Positions 26,336 to 35,169 of a stretch of 64,000 nucleotides of DNA are shown here, one piece after another. Each line of letters opens with the position of its first letter. Position 1 is the stretch's first letter. Source of the DNA: Streptomyces spongiicola (lineage in GTDB: Bacteria > Actinomycetota > Actinomycetes > Streptomycetales > Streptomycetaceae); contig NZ_CP029254.1 of the NCBI RefSeq assembly GCF_003122365.1, forward strand, positions 186,001-250,000, written 5' to 3'. The notes beneath the pieces were generated by a model that searched no databases, was not told the origin of the DNA, and saw only the letters and a list, made by a program, of their open reading frames with translations. Both the position numbers and the translations under genes were made by a program.

Positions 26336-27763
26336 ATGACTGAACAGATACCGGAGGCGGTGGTGTGGTGCCTGGGCGTCGGCCTCCTGGCCGTCACCGT
26401 GCTCCTGGTGCGCCAGCGCGGGATCAGCGCGCGGCAGGGGAGGCGCAGCGAGTTGCTCGCCGAGGGCCTGCGCAGCCGCGAGGAGGAACTGCGCCACCTG
26501 GTCACCGTACGGCTGCCGGCCCTGGAGGAATCGGCGCACCGGCCCGTGCCCGGCGTCGGACTGCTCGACGCGCGGCTCGCGGAAACGGACTTCGCGAAGT
26601 GCCTGGACGGTGTGCTCGAGCGGTTCGCGGAGGCCGTGGAGAACTCGCAGGCCCGGGCCGACCGGTCGGCGAAGGCGGCGCTGAAGTCCTCGATGCGCTC
26701 CATCCAGGCACTCGCCAGCGAGCAGCAGGTGGCGATCTCGGATATGCAGGACCGCCACGACCACCCTGACGTCCTGCGGGATCTGCTGGAAATCGACCAT
26801 GCGAACGCCCAGTTCGGCCGCCGGGCCCAGGCCATCGCCGTACTGTGCGGGTCCTGGCCGGGGCGGCAGCGGGCGGCTTCCGGGCTGACCGACGTGGTGC
26901 GCGGATCCACCTCCCGGATCCGCGACTACCGGCGGATCCGGATCCACGGCGAGGTCGACATCGCTGTCGGGAGCCGGGCGGTGGAGCCCGTGGTCCTGGC
27001 CGTCGCGGAGCTGCTGGACAACGCCGCGCGCCACTCCCAGCCCAGCACCCGGGTCGAGGTGGGCATCCGGTCGGTGCACAACGGTGCCTGCATCGTGATC
27101 GACGACGCGGGCGTCGGCATGGACGGGCAGGCGCTGGAGAAGGCCGCGCTGCTGCTGTCCGGCCGGCACGCGGTGGACGTCACCCGGCTCGACGACCCGC
27201 CCCAGTTCGGGTTCGCCGTGGTCGGGGTGCTCGCCCACCGCTACGGGTTCAACGTCTCCGTGGACGCCCAGTCGCCCTACGGGGGCGTCCGGGCCGTCGT
27301 GTTCCTCCCGGGGGCACTGCTCACCCACCAGGACACCCCGGAGGGCGCCGGCGAGGCGGCCCTCGCGGGGAGCTCCCCCGCATCCGCCTCCGGACCGGCC
27401 CCCGCACCCGCCTCCGCACCGGCCTCCGCACCGGCCTCCGGGCCTCCGGGAGCCGCGGCGCCGACGACCGCGGGAGGACTGCCGAAGCGCCGCCGCCGTG
27501 CCGCGCGGGGTCCGGCGGCCGCGCCCTCGGCGCCGGCGCCCGTCGAGGCCGACACCCGGTCGGCCGAGGAGACCGCGCGGAGGATCGGCGCGTTCGCGCG
27601 CGGCACCCTGAGCGGGCGCGCCGCCCAGGACTCCGCCCACGACCCCGCCCAGGACCCCGCCCAGGACCCCGTCCCGGACACCGTCCCGGACACCGCCCCG
27701 GGCGCCACCGGTGAAGGCGCCCAAGACACCGCCCACGATGACGAAGGGAACAACCGAGGATGA
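26336..27763 (+). CDS. cvnA: Conservon sensor-kinase-like protein CvnA
   Basis: A 475-residue protein starting at ATG 26336 after TTGAGGA. One N-terminal membrane segment (residues 8-25) is followed by a helical region and a HATPase_c domain with N-box ELLDNAARHS and G1 box IDDAGVGMD. No phospho-acceptor histidine box is evident, as usual for CvnA. The C-terminal about 130 residues are low complexity: Ala/Pro/Ser repeats near 27375-27445 and AQDPAQDPVPDTVPDT repeats near 27640-27700. CvnA-D form a membrane-associated complex likened to eukaryotic G-protein-coupled systems. It is the first gene of the operon and overlaps cvnB. Confidence 0.9.
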   Translation: MTEQIPEAVVWCLGVGLLAVTVLLVRQRGISARQGRRSELLAEGLRSREEELRHLVTVRLPALEESAHRPVPGVGLLDARLAETDFAKCLDGVLERFAEAVENSQARADRSAKAALKSSMRSIQALASEQQVAISDMQDRHDHPDVLRDLLEIDHANAQFGRRAQAIAVLCGSWPGRQRAASGLTDVVRGSTSRIRDYRRIRIHGEVDIAVGSRAVEPVVLAVAELLDNAARHSQPSTRVEVGIRSVHNGACIVIDDAGVGMDGQALEKAALLLSGRHAVDVTRLDDPPQFGFAVVGVLAHRYGFNVSVDAQSPYGGVRAVVFLPGALLTHQDTPEGAGEAALAGSSPASASGPAPAPASAPASAPASGPPGAAAPTTAGGLPKRRRRAARGPAAAPSAPAPVEADTRSAEETARRIGAFARGTLSGRAAQDSAHDPAQDPAQDPVPDTVPDTAPGATGEGAQDTAHDDEGNNRG

Positions 27764-28173
27764 TCGAGCCCACGAACAACGAGTTGGGCTGGATGCTCGA
27801 TGAGGTCCTGAAGGTGCCCGGGGCGCTGCACGCGATCCTGCTCTCCGCTGACGGCATGCTCCGGGCCCACTCGGAGCACATCGGCAGGGACGACGCGGAA
27901 CGGCTGGCGGCCGGGCTCTCGGGCGTCCAGTCCATCAGCCGCAGCACGGCCGAGTTCTGCGACCGCGCCGACACCCCGTGGCGGCAGACGCTGATCGAGT
28001 TCGCCCACGGCTACGTGTTCCTCGTCGCCGCCGGAGAGGGCGCCTACCTCGCGGTGTCCACCACGGAGAACGTGGACATGGAGGCGGTCACGTACCGCAT
28101 GCACAAGCTGGTCGACCGGCTCGGCAGGGAGCTGACCAGTCCGGCACGGCAGGGAACCGGCAGCCTGGCATGA
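27760..28173 (+). CDS. cvnB: Conservon roadblock/LC7 protein CvnB
   Basis: A 137-residue roadblock/LC7-domain protein (ELGWMLDEVLKVPGALHAILLSADGML). This fold acts as a GTPase-activating or scaffold partner of small GTPases such as MglA and the neighbouring CvnD. ATG 27760 overlaps the cvnA stop, and the stop overlaps cvnC. Confidence 0.93.
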   Translation: MIEPTNNELGWMLDEVLKVPGALHAILLSADGMLRAHSEHIGRDDAERLAAGLSGVQSISRSTAEFCDRADTPWRQTLIEFAHGYVFLVAAGEGAYLAVSTTENVDMEAVTYRMHKLVDRLGRELTSPARQGTGSLA

Positions 28174-28532
28174 GTCCCCCCCGACCACGGCCCTCGGGAC
28201 GGCTGGTGCGGCCCTACGTGGTCACGGAGGGCCGCGCCCACCCGAGCCGCAGCACCCTCGACCTGGTCACGCTGCTCATCGCGGCGGACGGGCCGTCACC
28301 GAGCGGCCTGGGGCCCGAGAAGAGACGCCTCACGGAACTCTGCCGTCCCGGCGCGCTGTCCGTGGCGGAGGTGGCCGGGTATCTGTCGCTGCCGGTCAGC
28401 GTCACCAAGGTGCTGGTGGCCGACCTCATGGACAGCGGGCACATCGTCGCCCTCGCCCCGATCCCGGCGGCCCTGCCGTCCGATGCCCGAATCCTCAAGG
28501 AGGTGCTCGATGGGCTCCGCGCCCGCCTCTGA
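28170..28532 (+). CDS. cvnC: Conservon DUF742 protein CvnC
   Basis: A 120-residue DUF742 protein. It has the conserved RLVRPYVVTEGRAHPS N-terminus and a winged-helix-like C-terminal part (LSVAEVAGYLSLPVSVTKVLVADLMDSG). DUF742 proteins are always found in conservons and may be DNA-binding-fold adaptors. The start is ATG 28170; the 3' end overlaps cvnD by 23 bp. Confidence 0.92.
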   Translation: MSPPRPRPSGRLVRPYVVTEGRAHPSRSTLDLVTLLIAADGPSPSGLGPEKRRLTELCRPGALSVAEVAGYLSLPVSVTKVLVADLMDSGHIVALAPIPAALPSDARILKEVLDGLRARL

Positions 28533-29112
28533 CGACGTCTACCTCCGGCCGGGTGTGCGCACCGCGGTCAAGATCCTGGTCGTCGGCCATTTCGCGGTCG
28601 GCAAGACCACCTTCGTCGGCACGCTGTCCGAGATCCGCCCCCTGCACACCGAGGAGGTGATGACCGAGGCGGGCGCCCTGGTGGACGACCTGGGCGGCGC
28701 CCTCGGCAAGACGACCACCACGGTCGCCCTCGACTTCGGACGGCTCACCCTGAGCGACGACACGGTGCTGTACCTCTTCGGCACCCCGGGGCAGCAGCGG
28801 TTCACCGAGCTGTGGCGGGACATGACCCGGGGCGCGCTCGGCGCACTCGTCCTGGCCGACACCCGCCGCCTCGGGCAGTCGTTCGACGTCATGGGCGTCC
28901 TGGAGGAGCTGGGCCTTCCCTACGCCGTTGCCCTGAACGAGTTCGACGGCGCCCCGGAGCACACGCTGGAAGAGGTGCGGGAGGCCCTCGACCTGCTCCC
29001 GGACACCCCCCTCGTCCGCTGTGACGCCCGCGACCAGCACTCCTCCACCCGGGCACTGATCTCCCTCGTCGAGTACCTCCTGACCCGCACCAGCGAACTG
29101 GAGCACGCGTGA
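28510..29112 (+). CDS. cvnD: Conservon small GTPase CvnD
   Basis: A 200-residue P-loop GTPase with G1 GHFAVGKTTF, G3 LFGTPGQQRF (the DxxG position is FGTPG, as in the MglA/CvnD group) and a NEFDG G4-like motif. ATG 28510 with AAGGAGGTG upstream was chosen over an ATG nine codons earlier. It should switch with CvnA and CvnB at the membrane. Its stop overlaps the P450 start (GTGA), making the P450 part of the same operon. Confidence 0.93.
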   Translation: MGSAPASDDVYLRPGVRTAVKILVVGHFAVGKTTFVGTLSEIRPLHTEEVMTEAGALVDDLGGALGKTTTTVALDFGRLTLSDDTVLYLFGTPGQQRFTELWRDMTRGALGALVLADTRRLGQSFDVMGVLEELGLPYAVALNEFDGAPEHTLEEVREALDLLPDTPLVRCDARDQHSSTRALISLVEYLLTRTSELEHA

Positions 29113-30533
29113 CCTCCGATTCCATTCCCGTGCCCGAGACCGGCCGCCGCTGCCCCGAGCCGCTGTACGGGCCGGAGTTCGCGGCGGATCCCGCCGCCGC
29201 CTACCGGCGCATGCGGCGGACCGGGCCGACGGCGCCGGTCGAGTTGTCGCCCGGGGTGCGGGCCACACTCGTCACCGGCTACGACGCCGCGCTCCATGTG
29301 CTGCGCAGCTCCGAGACGTTCTCGAAGGACTCGCGCCGCTGGCGTGACATGGCCGACGGCACCGTGCCGGCCGACTGCCCGGTCGCCCCGATGATGGCCT
29401 ACCGGCCGAACGCCCTGCTGACCGACGGACCGGAGCACCGCCGTCTGCGCCAGGCGATCACGGACAGCCTGGGTGGCGTGGAGCCGCACGCGCTGCGCGG
29501 CTATGTGGAGCAGAGCGCCGACGCGCTCATCGACCGGTTCGCCGCCGCAGGTGAGGCCGACCTGCTCGCCGGGTACGCCCAGCCCCTGCCCCTGCTGGTG
29601 CTCAACCAGATGTTCGGCTGCCCGCCCGAGTACGGTGAGCGGCTGGTCGAGGGCATGGCCGGCATCTTCGAACTCGTCGACGCCGAGAAGGCGAACGAAC
29701 TCCTCACCCGGACCGTGGGCGCCCTGATCGCGCTGAAGCGCGAGAAGCCGGGGCGGGACGTCACCTCCCGGCTCATCGCCCATCCCGCGCGGCTGACGGA
29801 CGAGGAGCTCGTCCACACCCTGGTCCTCCTGATAGGCGCCGGTACGGAGCCCGAACAGAACCTGATCGCCAACAGCCTGCGCCTGCTGCTGTCCGACGAC
29901 CGGTTCGCGGGCAGTCTGTCGGGAGGCAGCCTGCCCGTGGAGGACGCCCTCGACGAGGTGCTGTGGACCGACCCTCCCATGGCCAACTACGCCGTGCACT
30001 TCCCCGTGCACGACGTCCTGTACGAGGGGACCCTGCTCAGGGAGGGGCACCCGCTCGTCATCAGCTTCGCCGCGGCGAACACCGACCCCGCCCTGGCACC
30101 GGAGCAGCACCCGGGCAACCGCGCCCATCTCGCGTGGAGCGCCGGCCCGCACTCCTGTCCGGCGCAGGGCGCGGCCCGGCTGATCGCGGCGGTGGCCGTG
30201 GAGAAGCTCCTGGACCGCCTGCCCGACATGGAACTCGCCGTCCCGGTGCAGGACCTCGAGTGGCGGCCGGGGCCGTTCCACCGCGCGCTCGCCGCCCTGC
30301 CCGTCTCCTTCCAGCCCGCCACCTTCCAGTCCGCCCCGTTCCCGTCCACCGGTGTCACCCGCGCCGCCGCGGACGGGCTGGGCACGGCGGACGGGCGGCC
30401 CGCGGGCGACGAGGCGTCGGCGTCCGCGGACCGGCGCGACCAGGCGCCGCCCGGGGGGCGGCGCGGCGCACCGGCGGCCGCGGCGCCGGCGAGCGGCTGG
30501 GCCCGGCTGCTCGCCTGGTGGCGGGGGGAGTGA
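29109..30533 (+). CDS. cvnE: Conservon cytochrome P450 CvnE, CYP157-like, lacking the ExxR arginine
   Basis: A 474-residue P450 starting at GTG 29109. The heme cysteine lies in WSAGPHSCPAQGAARL. The K-helix reads DEVLWTDPP, so the usually invariant ExxR is ExxW. The I-helix is GAGTEPEQN instead of AGxET. Lack of ExxR with a Trp at that place is known for the CYP157 family in Streptomyces conservons. About 75 C-terminal residues after the P450 fold are Ala/Gly-rich and disordered-looking. Catalytic ability is uncertain; it may act with the P450 encoded next door. It is the last gene of the cvn operon. Confidence 0.9.
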   Translation: MTSDSIPVPETGRRCPEPLYGPEFAADPAAAYRRMRRTGPTAPVELSPGVRATLVTGYDAALHVLRSSETFSKDSRRWRDMADGTVPADCPVAPMMAYRPNALLTDGPEHRRLRQAITDSLGGVEPHALRGYVEQSADALIDRFAAAGEADLLAGYAQPLPLLVLNQMFGCPPEYGERLVEGMAGIFELVDAEKANELLTRTVGALIALKREKPGRDVTSRLIAHPARLTDEELVHTLVLLIGAGTEPEQNLIANSLRLLLSDDRFAGSLSGGSLPVEDALDEVLWTDPPMANYAVHFPVHDVLYEGTLLREGHPLVISFAAANTDPALAPEQHPGNRAHLAWSAGPHSCPAQGAARLIAAVAVEKLLDRLPDMELAVPVQDLEWRPGPFHRALAALPVSFQPATFQSAPFPSTGVTRAAADGLGTADGRPAGDEASASADRRDQAPPGGRRGAPAAAAPASGWARLLAWWRGE

Positions 30534-31778
30534 TCAGAACAGGCGGACCGGCAGGGACCGGTGCCCGTGGGAGATGAACGACTCCACGGGCAGCAGTTCC
30601 TCCGGCGGCCCGGCGAGTGCGAGCCCGGGGAAGCGGTCGAAGAGCGCGGGGATCGCGACCCGGGCCTCCAGCCGCCCGAGGGGGGCACCGAGGCAGTGGT
30701 GCGCACCGTAGCCGAAGGCCAGGTGCTCCTTGTCGGTCCGGGTGACGTCGAAGCGGTCGGCGTCCTCGCCGTGGCGCCCGGCATCACGCCCGGCGGCGGC
30801 GTAGGCGGCGAGGATGGCCTCCCCCGCGTGGATCACCATGCCCCGCGGTCCGCCGAGTTCACCGAGTTCGATGTCCTCCACGGCGTACCGCAGCGGCAGA
30901 TTGGCCACGGGTGCGTCCGCCCGCAGGCTCTCCTCGATGGCGTCGTCCCAGGTGGCACGGCCCTCGCGGACAAGGGCGAGCTGATCGGGGTGGGTGAGCA
31001 GGGCGTGCGCCGCGTTGTCGATGAGGTTGACGGTGGTCTCGTGACCGGCGCCGATCATGAGTACCAGGGTGTCGAGCAGCTCCTGCTCGCTCAGCCGGGC
31101 GGCGCCCTCCTCTTCTCGCGCCGCGATGAGGCCGGTGGTCAGGTCGTCTCCGGGTGACTCCCGCTTGGCCGCGACGAGTTCCCCCAGCACCTGGTAGAGA
31201 CGGGCGTAGGTGGCGGTGACCTCGTCGGGCTCCGCGGAGGTGTGGAACAGGCCGTCCACGACCTCGCGCAGGTCGACCGCCTTGTCGCTCGGCAGGCCGA
31301 ACAGTTCGCTGATCACCTGGATGGGCAGCGGGTAGCAGAACTCCTCACGCAGGTCCACCACCTCGCCCCGGCTCCCCACCTCGGCGACCCGGTCCAGCAG
31401 CTGCTCCGTGATCTGCTCGATGCGGGGGCGCAGCGCGGCCGTGCGTCGCGCGGTGAAGGCCCGCGACACCAGGCCGCGCAGCCGCCGGTGCTCCCCGCCG
31501 TAGGCGGTGAACATGTTCTGCACGGCGACCCAGGTGAACAGCGGCCAGTCCGGGGGGATCTCCCCGTTGATCCAGGCCGGCCAGTGCTGTCGCGGGTCCT
31601 TGGACACCCGTGCGTCGGTGAGCAGCCGTTTGAGGAGAGCGGGACTGCTGACCGCCAACGCCTGCACGGCACCGGGGAGTTCGACACGCGCCACCGGGCC
31701 TCTCTCACGCATCCGGGCGCCTTCGCCATGGATGTCCCGGCCTGCCGGGTCTAACACGAACGGGCACTGGTCTCGCAT
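30534..31778 (-). CDS. Cytochrome P450, CYP154-like
   Basis: A 414-residue soluble bacterial P450 with all canonical motifs: I-helix MIGAGHETT, K-helix EESLR (intact ExxR) and heme loop FGYGAHHCLG. The start is ATG 31778 after GGGGAGG. The sequence resembles CYP154-type enzymes, which are often linked to conservons beside a CYP157. Its stop codon abuts that of cvnE with no bases between, tail to tail, so it is outside the cvn transcript. Upstream (31779-32069) is a GC-rich gap with no clear element. Redox partners are not encoded nearby. Confidence 0.9.
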   Translation of the reverse strand: MRDQCPFVLDPAGRDIHGEGARMRERGPVARVELPGAVQALAVSSPALLKRLLTDARVSKDPRQHWPAWINGEIPPDWPLFTWVAVQNMFTAYGGEHRRLRGLVSRAFTARRTAALRPRIEQITEQLLDRVAEVGSRGEVVDLREEFCYPLPIQVISELFGLPSDKAVDLREVVDGLFHTSAEPDEVTATYARLYQVLGELVAAKRESPGDDLTTGLIAAREEEGAARLSEQELLDTLVLMIGAGHETTVNLIDNAAHALLTHPDQLALVREGRATWDDAIEESLRADAPVANLPLRYAVEDIELGELGGPRGMVIHAGEAILAAYAAAGRDAGRHGEDADRFDVTRTDKEHLAFGYGAHHCLGAPLGRLEARVAIPALFDRFPGLALAGPPEELLPVESFISHGHRSLPVRLF

Positions 31779-32069
31779 CGGGCGCCTCCCCTACTCGGCC
31801 TCTCGTACGTTCGGTGACGCTACTCCCCCGTAGGGCAGTCGGCCGAGAGTGCTGACCACCGCCTGCGCACCGGGACAAGGCCCTTGCGCGCAGCGGCAAT
31901 TCGCCGGGGCGGCGGACCCCGCGGCCGGCGCGGCAGCGGGCCGCGCCGGCCGCGAGGGCCGGGAGGCGGGGCCGGGTGCCCCGGTGGGCCGGGGCGCCCG
32001 CCGGGGCGCGGCGCGGCCGGGCCGGCGGAATCGGACCGCCGGAGCCGGGTCACCGGACCGGGCCCGGTA

Positions 32070-33515
32070 TCAGGCCACCGGCACCGGGTAGGTCGGGTAC
32101 TCGACCCCGGAGACGTGCTGGACGACGCGGATCACCTGGCACGAGTAGCCGAACTCGTTGTCGTACCAGAGGTAGAGGATCGCGCTGTCGCCGTCGACCT
32201 TGGTGGCCCCGGCGTCGACGATCGACGCGTGGCGCGAGCCGATGAAGTCGTTGGAGACCGCGTCGGGGGCGGTGACGAAGTCGATCTGGCGCTTGAGCGG
32301 CGAGGTCAGCGACACGTTGCGGAGGTGTTCCAGCACTTCCTCGCGGGTGGTCTCGCGGCCGAGCCGCAGGCTGAGGATCGCGATCGAGACGTCCGGGACG
32401 GGGACGCGGATCGAGCTGCCGGTGATCGGCGCCTTGAGGTCGGGCAGCGCCTTGGCCACGGCGGAGGCGGCGCCGGTCTCGGTGATGACCATGTTGAGCG
32501 GCGCGGAGCGGCCGCGGCGGTCGGCCTTGTGGTAGTTGTCCAGCAGGTTCTGGTCGTTGGTGAACGAGTGGACGGTCTCCACGTGGCCGCGCAGCACGCC
32601 GTACTCGTCGGCCATGGCCTTCAGCGGCGGGACGATGGCGTTGGTGGTGCAGGAAGCGCAGGAGATGATCTGCTCGTCCGGCTTGATCATGTCGTGGTTG
32701 ACGCCGTGCACGATGTTGGGGACGTCGCCCTTGCCCGGAGCGGTCAGGACGACCTTCTCGATACCGGGGCGCAGATGCGTCGACAGGCCCTCGCGGTCGC
32801 GCCACTTGCCCGTGTTGTCGATGAGGATGGCGTCCCTGATGCCGTAGGCCGTGTAGTCGACCTCCGACGGGTCGCCGGCGTAGATGACCTTGATCTCGTT
32901 GCCGTTGGCGACGATCGTGCTGTTCGCCTCGTCGACGGTGATGGTGCCCTGGAACTGGCCGTGGATCGAGTCCCGGCGCAGCAGCGACGCACGCTTGACG
33001 ATGTCCTGGTCACCGCCCCGGCGGACGACGATGGCCCGCAGCCGCAGGCCGTTGCCGGAACCGGCCTTCTCGATGAGCAGCCGGGCGACGAGCCGGCCGA
33101 TGCGGCCGAAGCCGTAGAGCACGACGTCACGCGGTTCGCGGCACTCGATCTTGTTGGCGCCGGTGGCGCCCGCGACGGCCTCCGCGGTGAACTCCGCCAC
33201 CGGGAGACCGCGGTCGTCCGCCCGGTGGGTGGCGGCGAGCATGCCGATGTCGATCTGGGAGGGCCCGAGATCGAGCGTGGCGAGGGCCTGCAGGAACGGC
33301 ATCGTCTCGGTGACCGAGAGTTCCTCGCCGGCGATCTGGCGGGCGAACCTATGGGTCTTGAGGATGCTGACCACCGACTTGTTCACCAGGGAGCGGCTGT
33401 GAAGCAGGACGGTGACATCCCGCTCACGGTGCAGCTTCCCGATGATCGGGATCATCGACTCCGCGATCTCCTCGCGACGCTTCCAGTTTGTGAACGAGTC
33501 CTCATTGACAGTCAC
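32070..33515 (-). CDS. gap2: Glyceraldehyde-3-phosphate dehydrogenase with N-terminal extension (Gap2-type)
   Basis: A 481-residue GAPDH. Residues 1-125 form an extra N-terminal region (TNWKRREEIAESMIPIIGKLHRERDV) found in the long actinobacterial Gap2 class. The NAD domain starts at VLYGFGRIGRLVARLL. The catalytic cysteine is in SCASCTTNAIVPPLKAM and the C-terminal WYDNEFGYSCQVIRV is canonical. It interconverts glyceraldehyde-3-phosphate and 1,3-bisphosphoglycerate. It stands alone between the P450 and the stress-type cluster. Whether it serves glycolysis or gluconeogenesis cannot be read from sequence. Confidence 0.93.
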   Translation of the reverse strand: MTVNEDSFTNWKRREEIAESMIPIIGKLHRERDVTVLLHSRSLVNKSVVSILKTHRFARQIAGEELSVTETMPFLQALATLDLGPSQIDIGMLAATHRADDRGLPVAEFTAEAVAGATGANKIECREPRDVVLYGFGRIGRLVARLLIEKAGSGNGLRLRAIVVRRGGDQDIVKRASLLRRDSIHGQFQGTITVDEANSTIVANGNEIKVIYAGDPSEVDYTAYGIRDAILIDNTGKWRDREGLSTHLRPGIEKVVLTAPGKGDVPNIVHGVNHDMIKPDEQIISCASCTTNAIVPPLKAMADEYGVLRGHVETVHSFTNDQNLLDNYHKADRRGRSAPLNMVITETGAASAVAKALPDLKAPITGSSIRVPVPDVSIAILSLRLGRETTREEVLEHLRNVSLTSPLKRQIDFVTAPDAVSNDFIGSRHASIVDAGATKVDGDSAILYLWYDNEFGYSCQVIRVVQHVSGVEYPTYPVPVA

Positions 33516-34040
33516 AGATTTATCTTTCGAGCTAGGCGGTGCTCATATGCTAACCCGCCCGTCATTCGATCCTTCAGGGGGGCCGCTCGGGCGTTCGGGG
33601 CCGCGCCTCCACTCGCCGCAGCCACGGGACCGGCGGCACGGCACCGGCGCGGCGGGCGGCACGGCACGGCACGAGGCGCCGGACGGCACCGGCGGGACGG
33701 CACGGGGGCACCGCGGGCCGGGCGGGACGGCACAAGGCGCCGGGACGGGGCACGGCCGTCGGGACGGGCGGGACGGCACAAGGCGCCGGGACGGGGCACG
33801 GCCGTCGGGAGCAGGTGAGCCCTTCCGGCCCCGGCACGGGGGCCGGGGCAGGCCTTAGGCTTGCGCATAGGGGCACCCGGTTCCACGGGAACCATGTGGG
33901 CCCGGCAGGACGAGCCTTGTCCGGCGGGACCGCATCGCCCTCGGCTCGGGCAGGCCACCGGGCCGCGAACCACGAGAGGCGCTCCGACCGGAGTACGAGG
34001 CCCTCCGCAGATCGGAGTTCCGCGGAGCGAGAAGACGATC
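33516..34040. other. Gene-free divergent region between gap2 and the DUF5709 gene
   Basis: This 525-bp stretch has an AT-richer pocket just upstream of gap2 (33516-33560), the likely gap2 promoter. It then becomes dense in GGGACGGCAC-type simple repeats, including a 46-bp tandem duplication, before the DUF5709 gene. No coding sequence is supported. Confidence 0.5.
33721..33811. repeat. 46-bp tandem duplication
   Basis: Two essentially identical copies begin at 33721 and 33767, each starting GGCGGGACGGCACAAGG and containing CACGGCCGTCGGGA. The flanking 33600-33720 holds degraded related motifs. The period is 46 bp with no spacer, so it is not CRISPR-like. Confidence 0.9.
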
Positions 34041-34532
34041 ATGAGCGACAGCATGGCGGACGCCGTCTACCAGCCGACCGGCTCCAACGAGGAGCAGGGG
34101 GACGCGGCCCATCTGGACCTCGAGGACGCGCTGGACGAGCCGGACTACGACCAGATACTCGACCAGGGCTACTCTCCGCCGGAGCGGCCGCTCGGCGTGG
34201 ACCGGGTGGGGACGACGGCGGCCGAGCAGCGCGAGGGCGAGTCGCTCGACCGGCGGCTGGCAGTGGAACTCCCCGACGTCGCGGCGGACGACTGGGACGG
34301 CATCGGCGACCTGCCCGGTGGTGCGGGCGAGCCGATCGACGACGAGGTCGGCAGTGTGCGGGCCGGGCGGCTGGTGGCCCCCGACGAGGGAACCCGCCCG
34401 GACACCGACAAACAGCTCTTCGCCAGTGATGTGGGCATCGACGCCGGTGCCGCCGGAGCCGAGGAGGCGGCGGTGCACGTCGTGGTCGACGAGGAACGCG
34501 GCGAACCACCCGGCGCCGGGCCCTGGCAGTGA
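34041..34532 (+). CDS. DUF5709 domain protein
   Basis: A 163-residue, strongly acidic soluble protein with the DUF5709 pattern (DYDQILDQGYSPPERPLGVDRVGTTAAEQREGESLDRRL). The start is ATG 34041 with a GGAGCGAGA upstream. Family members are common in Streptomyces, of unknown function, often near PRC-barrel or stress genes, as here. High Asp/Glu content and no membrane segment suggest a cytosolic, perhaps intrinsically flexible protein. Confidence 0.85.
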   Translation: MSDSMADAVYQPTGSNEEQGDAAHLDLEDALDEPDYDQILDQGYSPPERPLGVDRVGTTAAEQREGESLDRRLAVELPDVAADDWDGIGDLPGGAGEPIDDEVGSVRAGRLVAPDEGTRPDTDKQLFASDVGIDAGAAGAEEAAVHVVVDEERGEPPGAGPWQ

Positions 34533-34704
34533 GGCCGCGCACCGGGCCCTGACGGGGGGAGGCCGCGCGCCGGGGACGCTCCCCGGCGGGCGGAAGGTGT
34601 GCCGTCCGCAAAGCGGGGCAAGCGGACGGCCGGGGACGGGAACGGCGCGTTCCGTACCGGGATTCCCGTACTCCCACGGGAACATGCCGAGGTGAGGAGC
34701 ACTG

Positions 34705-35052
34705 GTGAGCGAGCGCGTGTGGGCCTGCGTACCGACCAGCGGACACAACCGCGACGACGACCTGACGGGTTATCGGGTGGAGGCGACCGACGGCAGCGTC
34801 GGCAGGGTCGACAAGCACTCCGACGAGGTCGGCTCCCAGTACACCGTCGTCGACACCGGCACATGGATCTTCGGCAGGGAGGTCCTGCTGCCCGCCGGCA
34901 CCATCACGGCCGTGGACCACGACGAGAGGCGGATCATCGTGTCCCGCACCGGGGACGAGATCAGGGCCGCGCCGGAGTTCGACGAGGACGGGCACCGCGG
35001 CGACCCGGCCTACCGCGACCGACTCGGCGGCTACTACGGCTCCGGCCACTGA
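34705..35052 (+). CDS. PRC-barrel domain protein
   Basis: A 115-residue protein whose first about 80 residues match a PRC-barrel (LTGYRVEATDGSVGRVDKHSDEVGSQYTVVDTGTWIFGREVLLPAGTI). These small beta-barrels serve as adaptor or RNA-associated domains. The start is GTG 34705 after GAGGAG. The C-terminus is Asp/Gly-rich and ends GGYYGSGH. Such proteins are frequent in osmotic or general-stress gene sets. Confidence 0.85.
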   Translation: MSERVWACVPTSGHNRDDDLTGYRVEATDGSVGRVDKHSDEVGSQYTVVDTGTWIFGREVLLPAGTITAVDHDERRIIVSRTGDEIRAAPEFDEDGHRGDPAYRDRLGGYYGSGH

Positions 35053-35169
35053 GCCGCCGGGCGGTGCCGGCGGCCGGGCACGCCCCCGTGCGAGGCGGCG
35101 TGCCCGGCGAGCCGTGCGCGAACCGGCCCGCGCACGGGCCCCGGAGGCACGAGAGAGGAGAACGCGCCC

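Noticed and set aside
33721..33811. CRISPR-like array
   Set aside because: The two copies abut with no unique spacer, and no cas genes occur in the window. The same reasoning excludes the repeats at 37891 and 44441.
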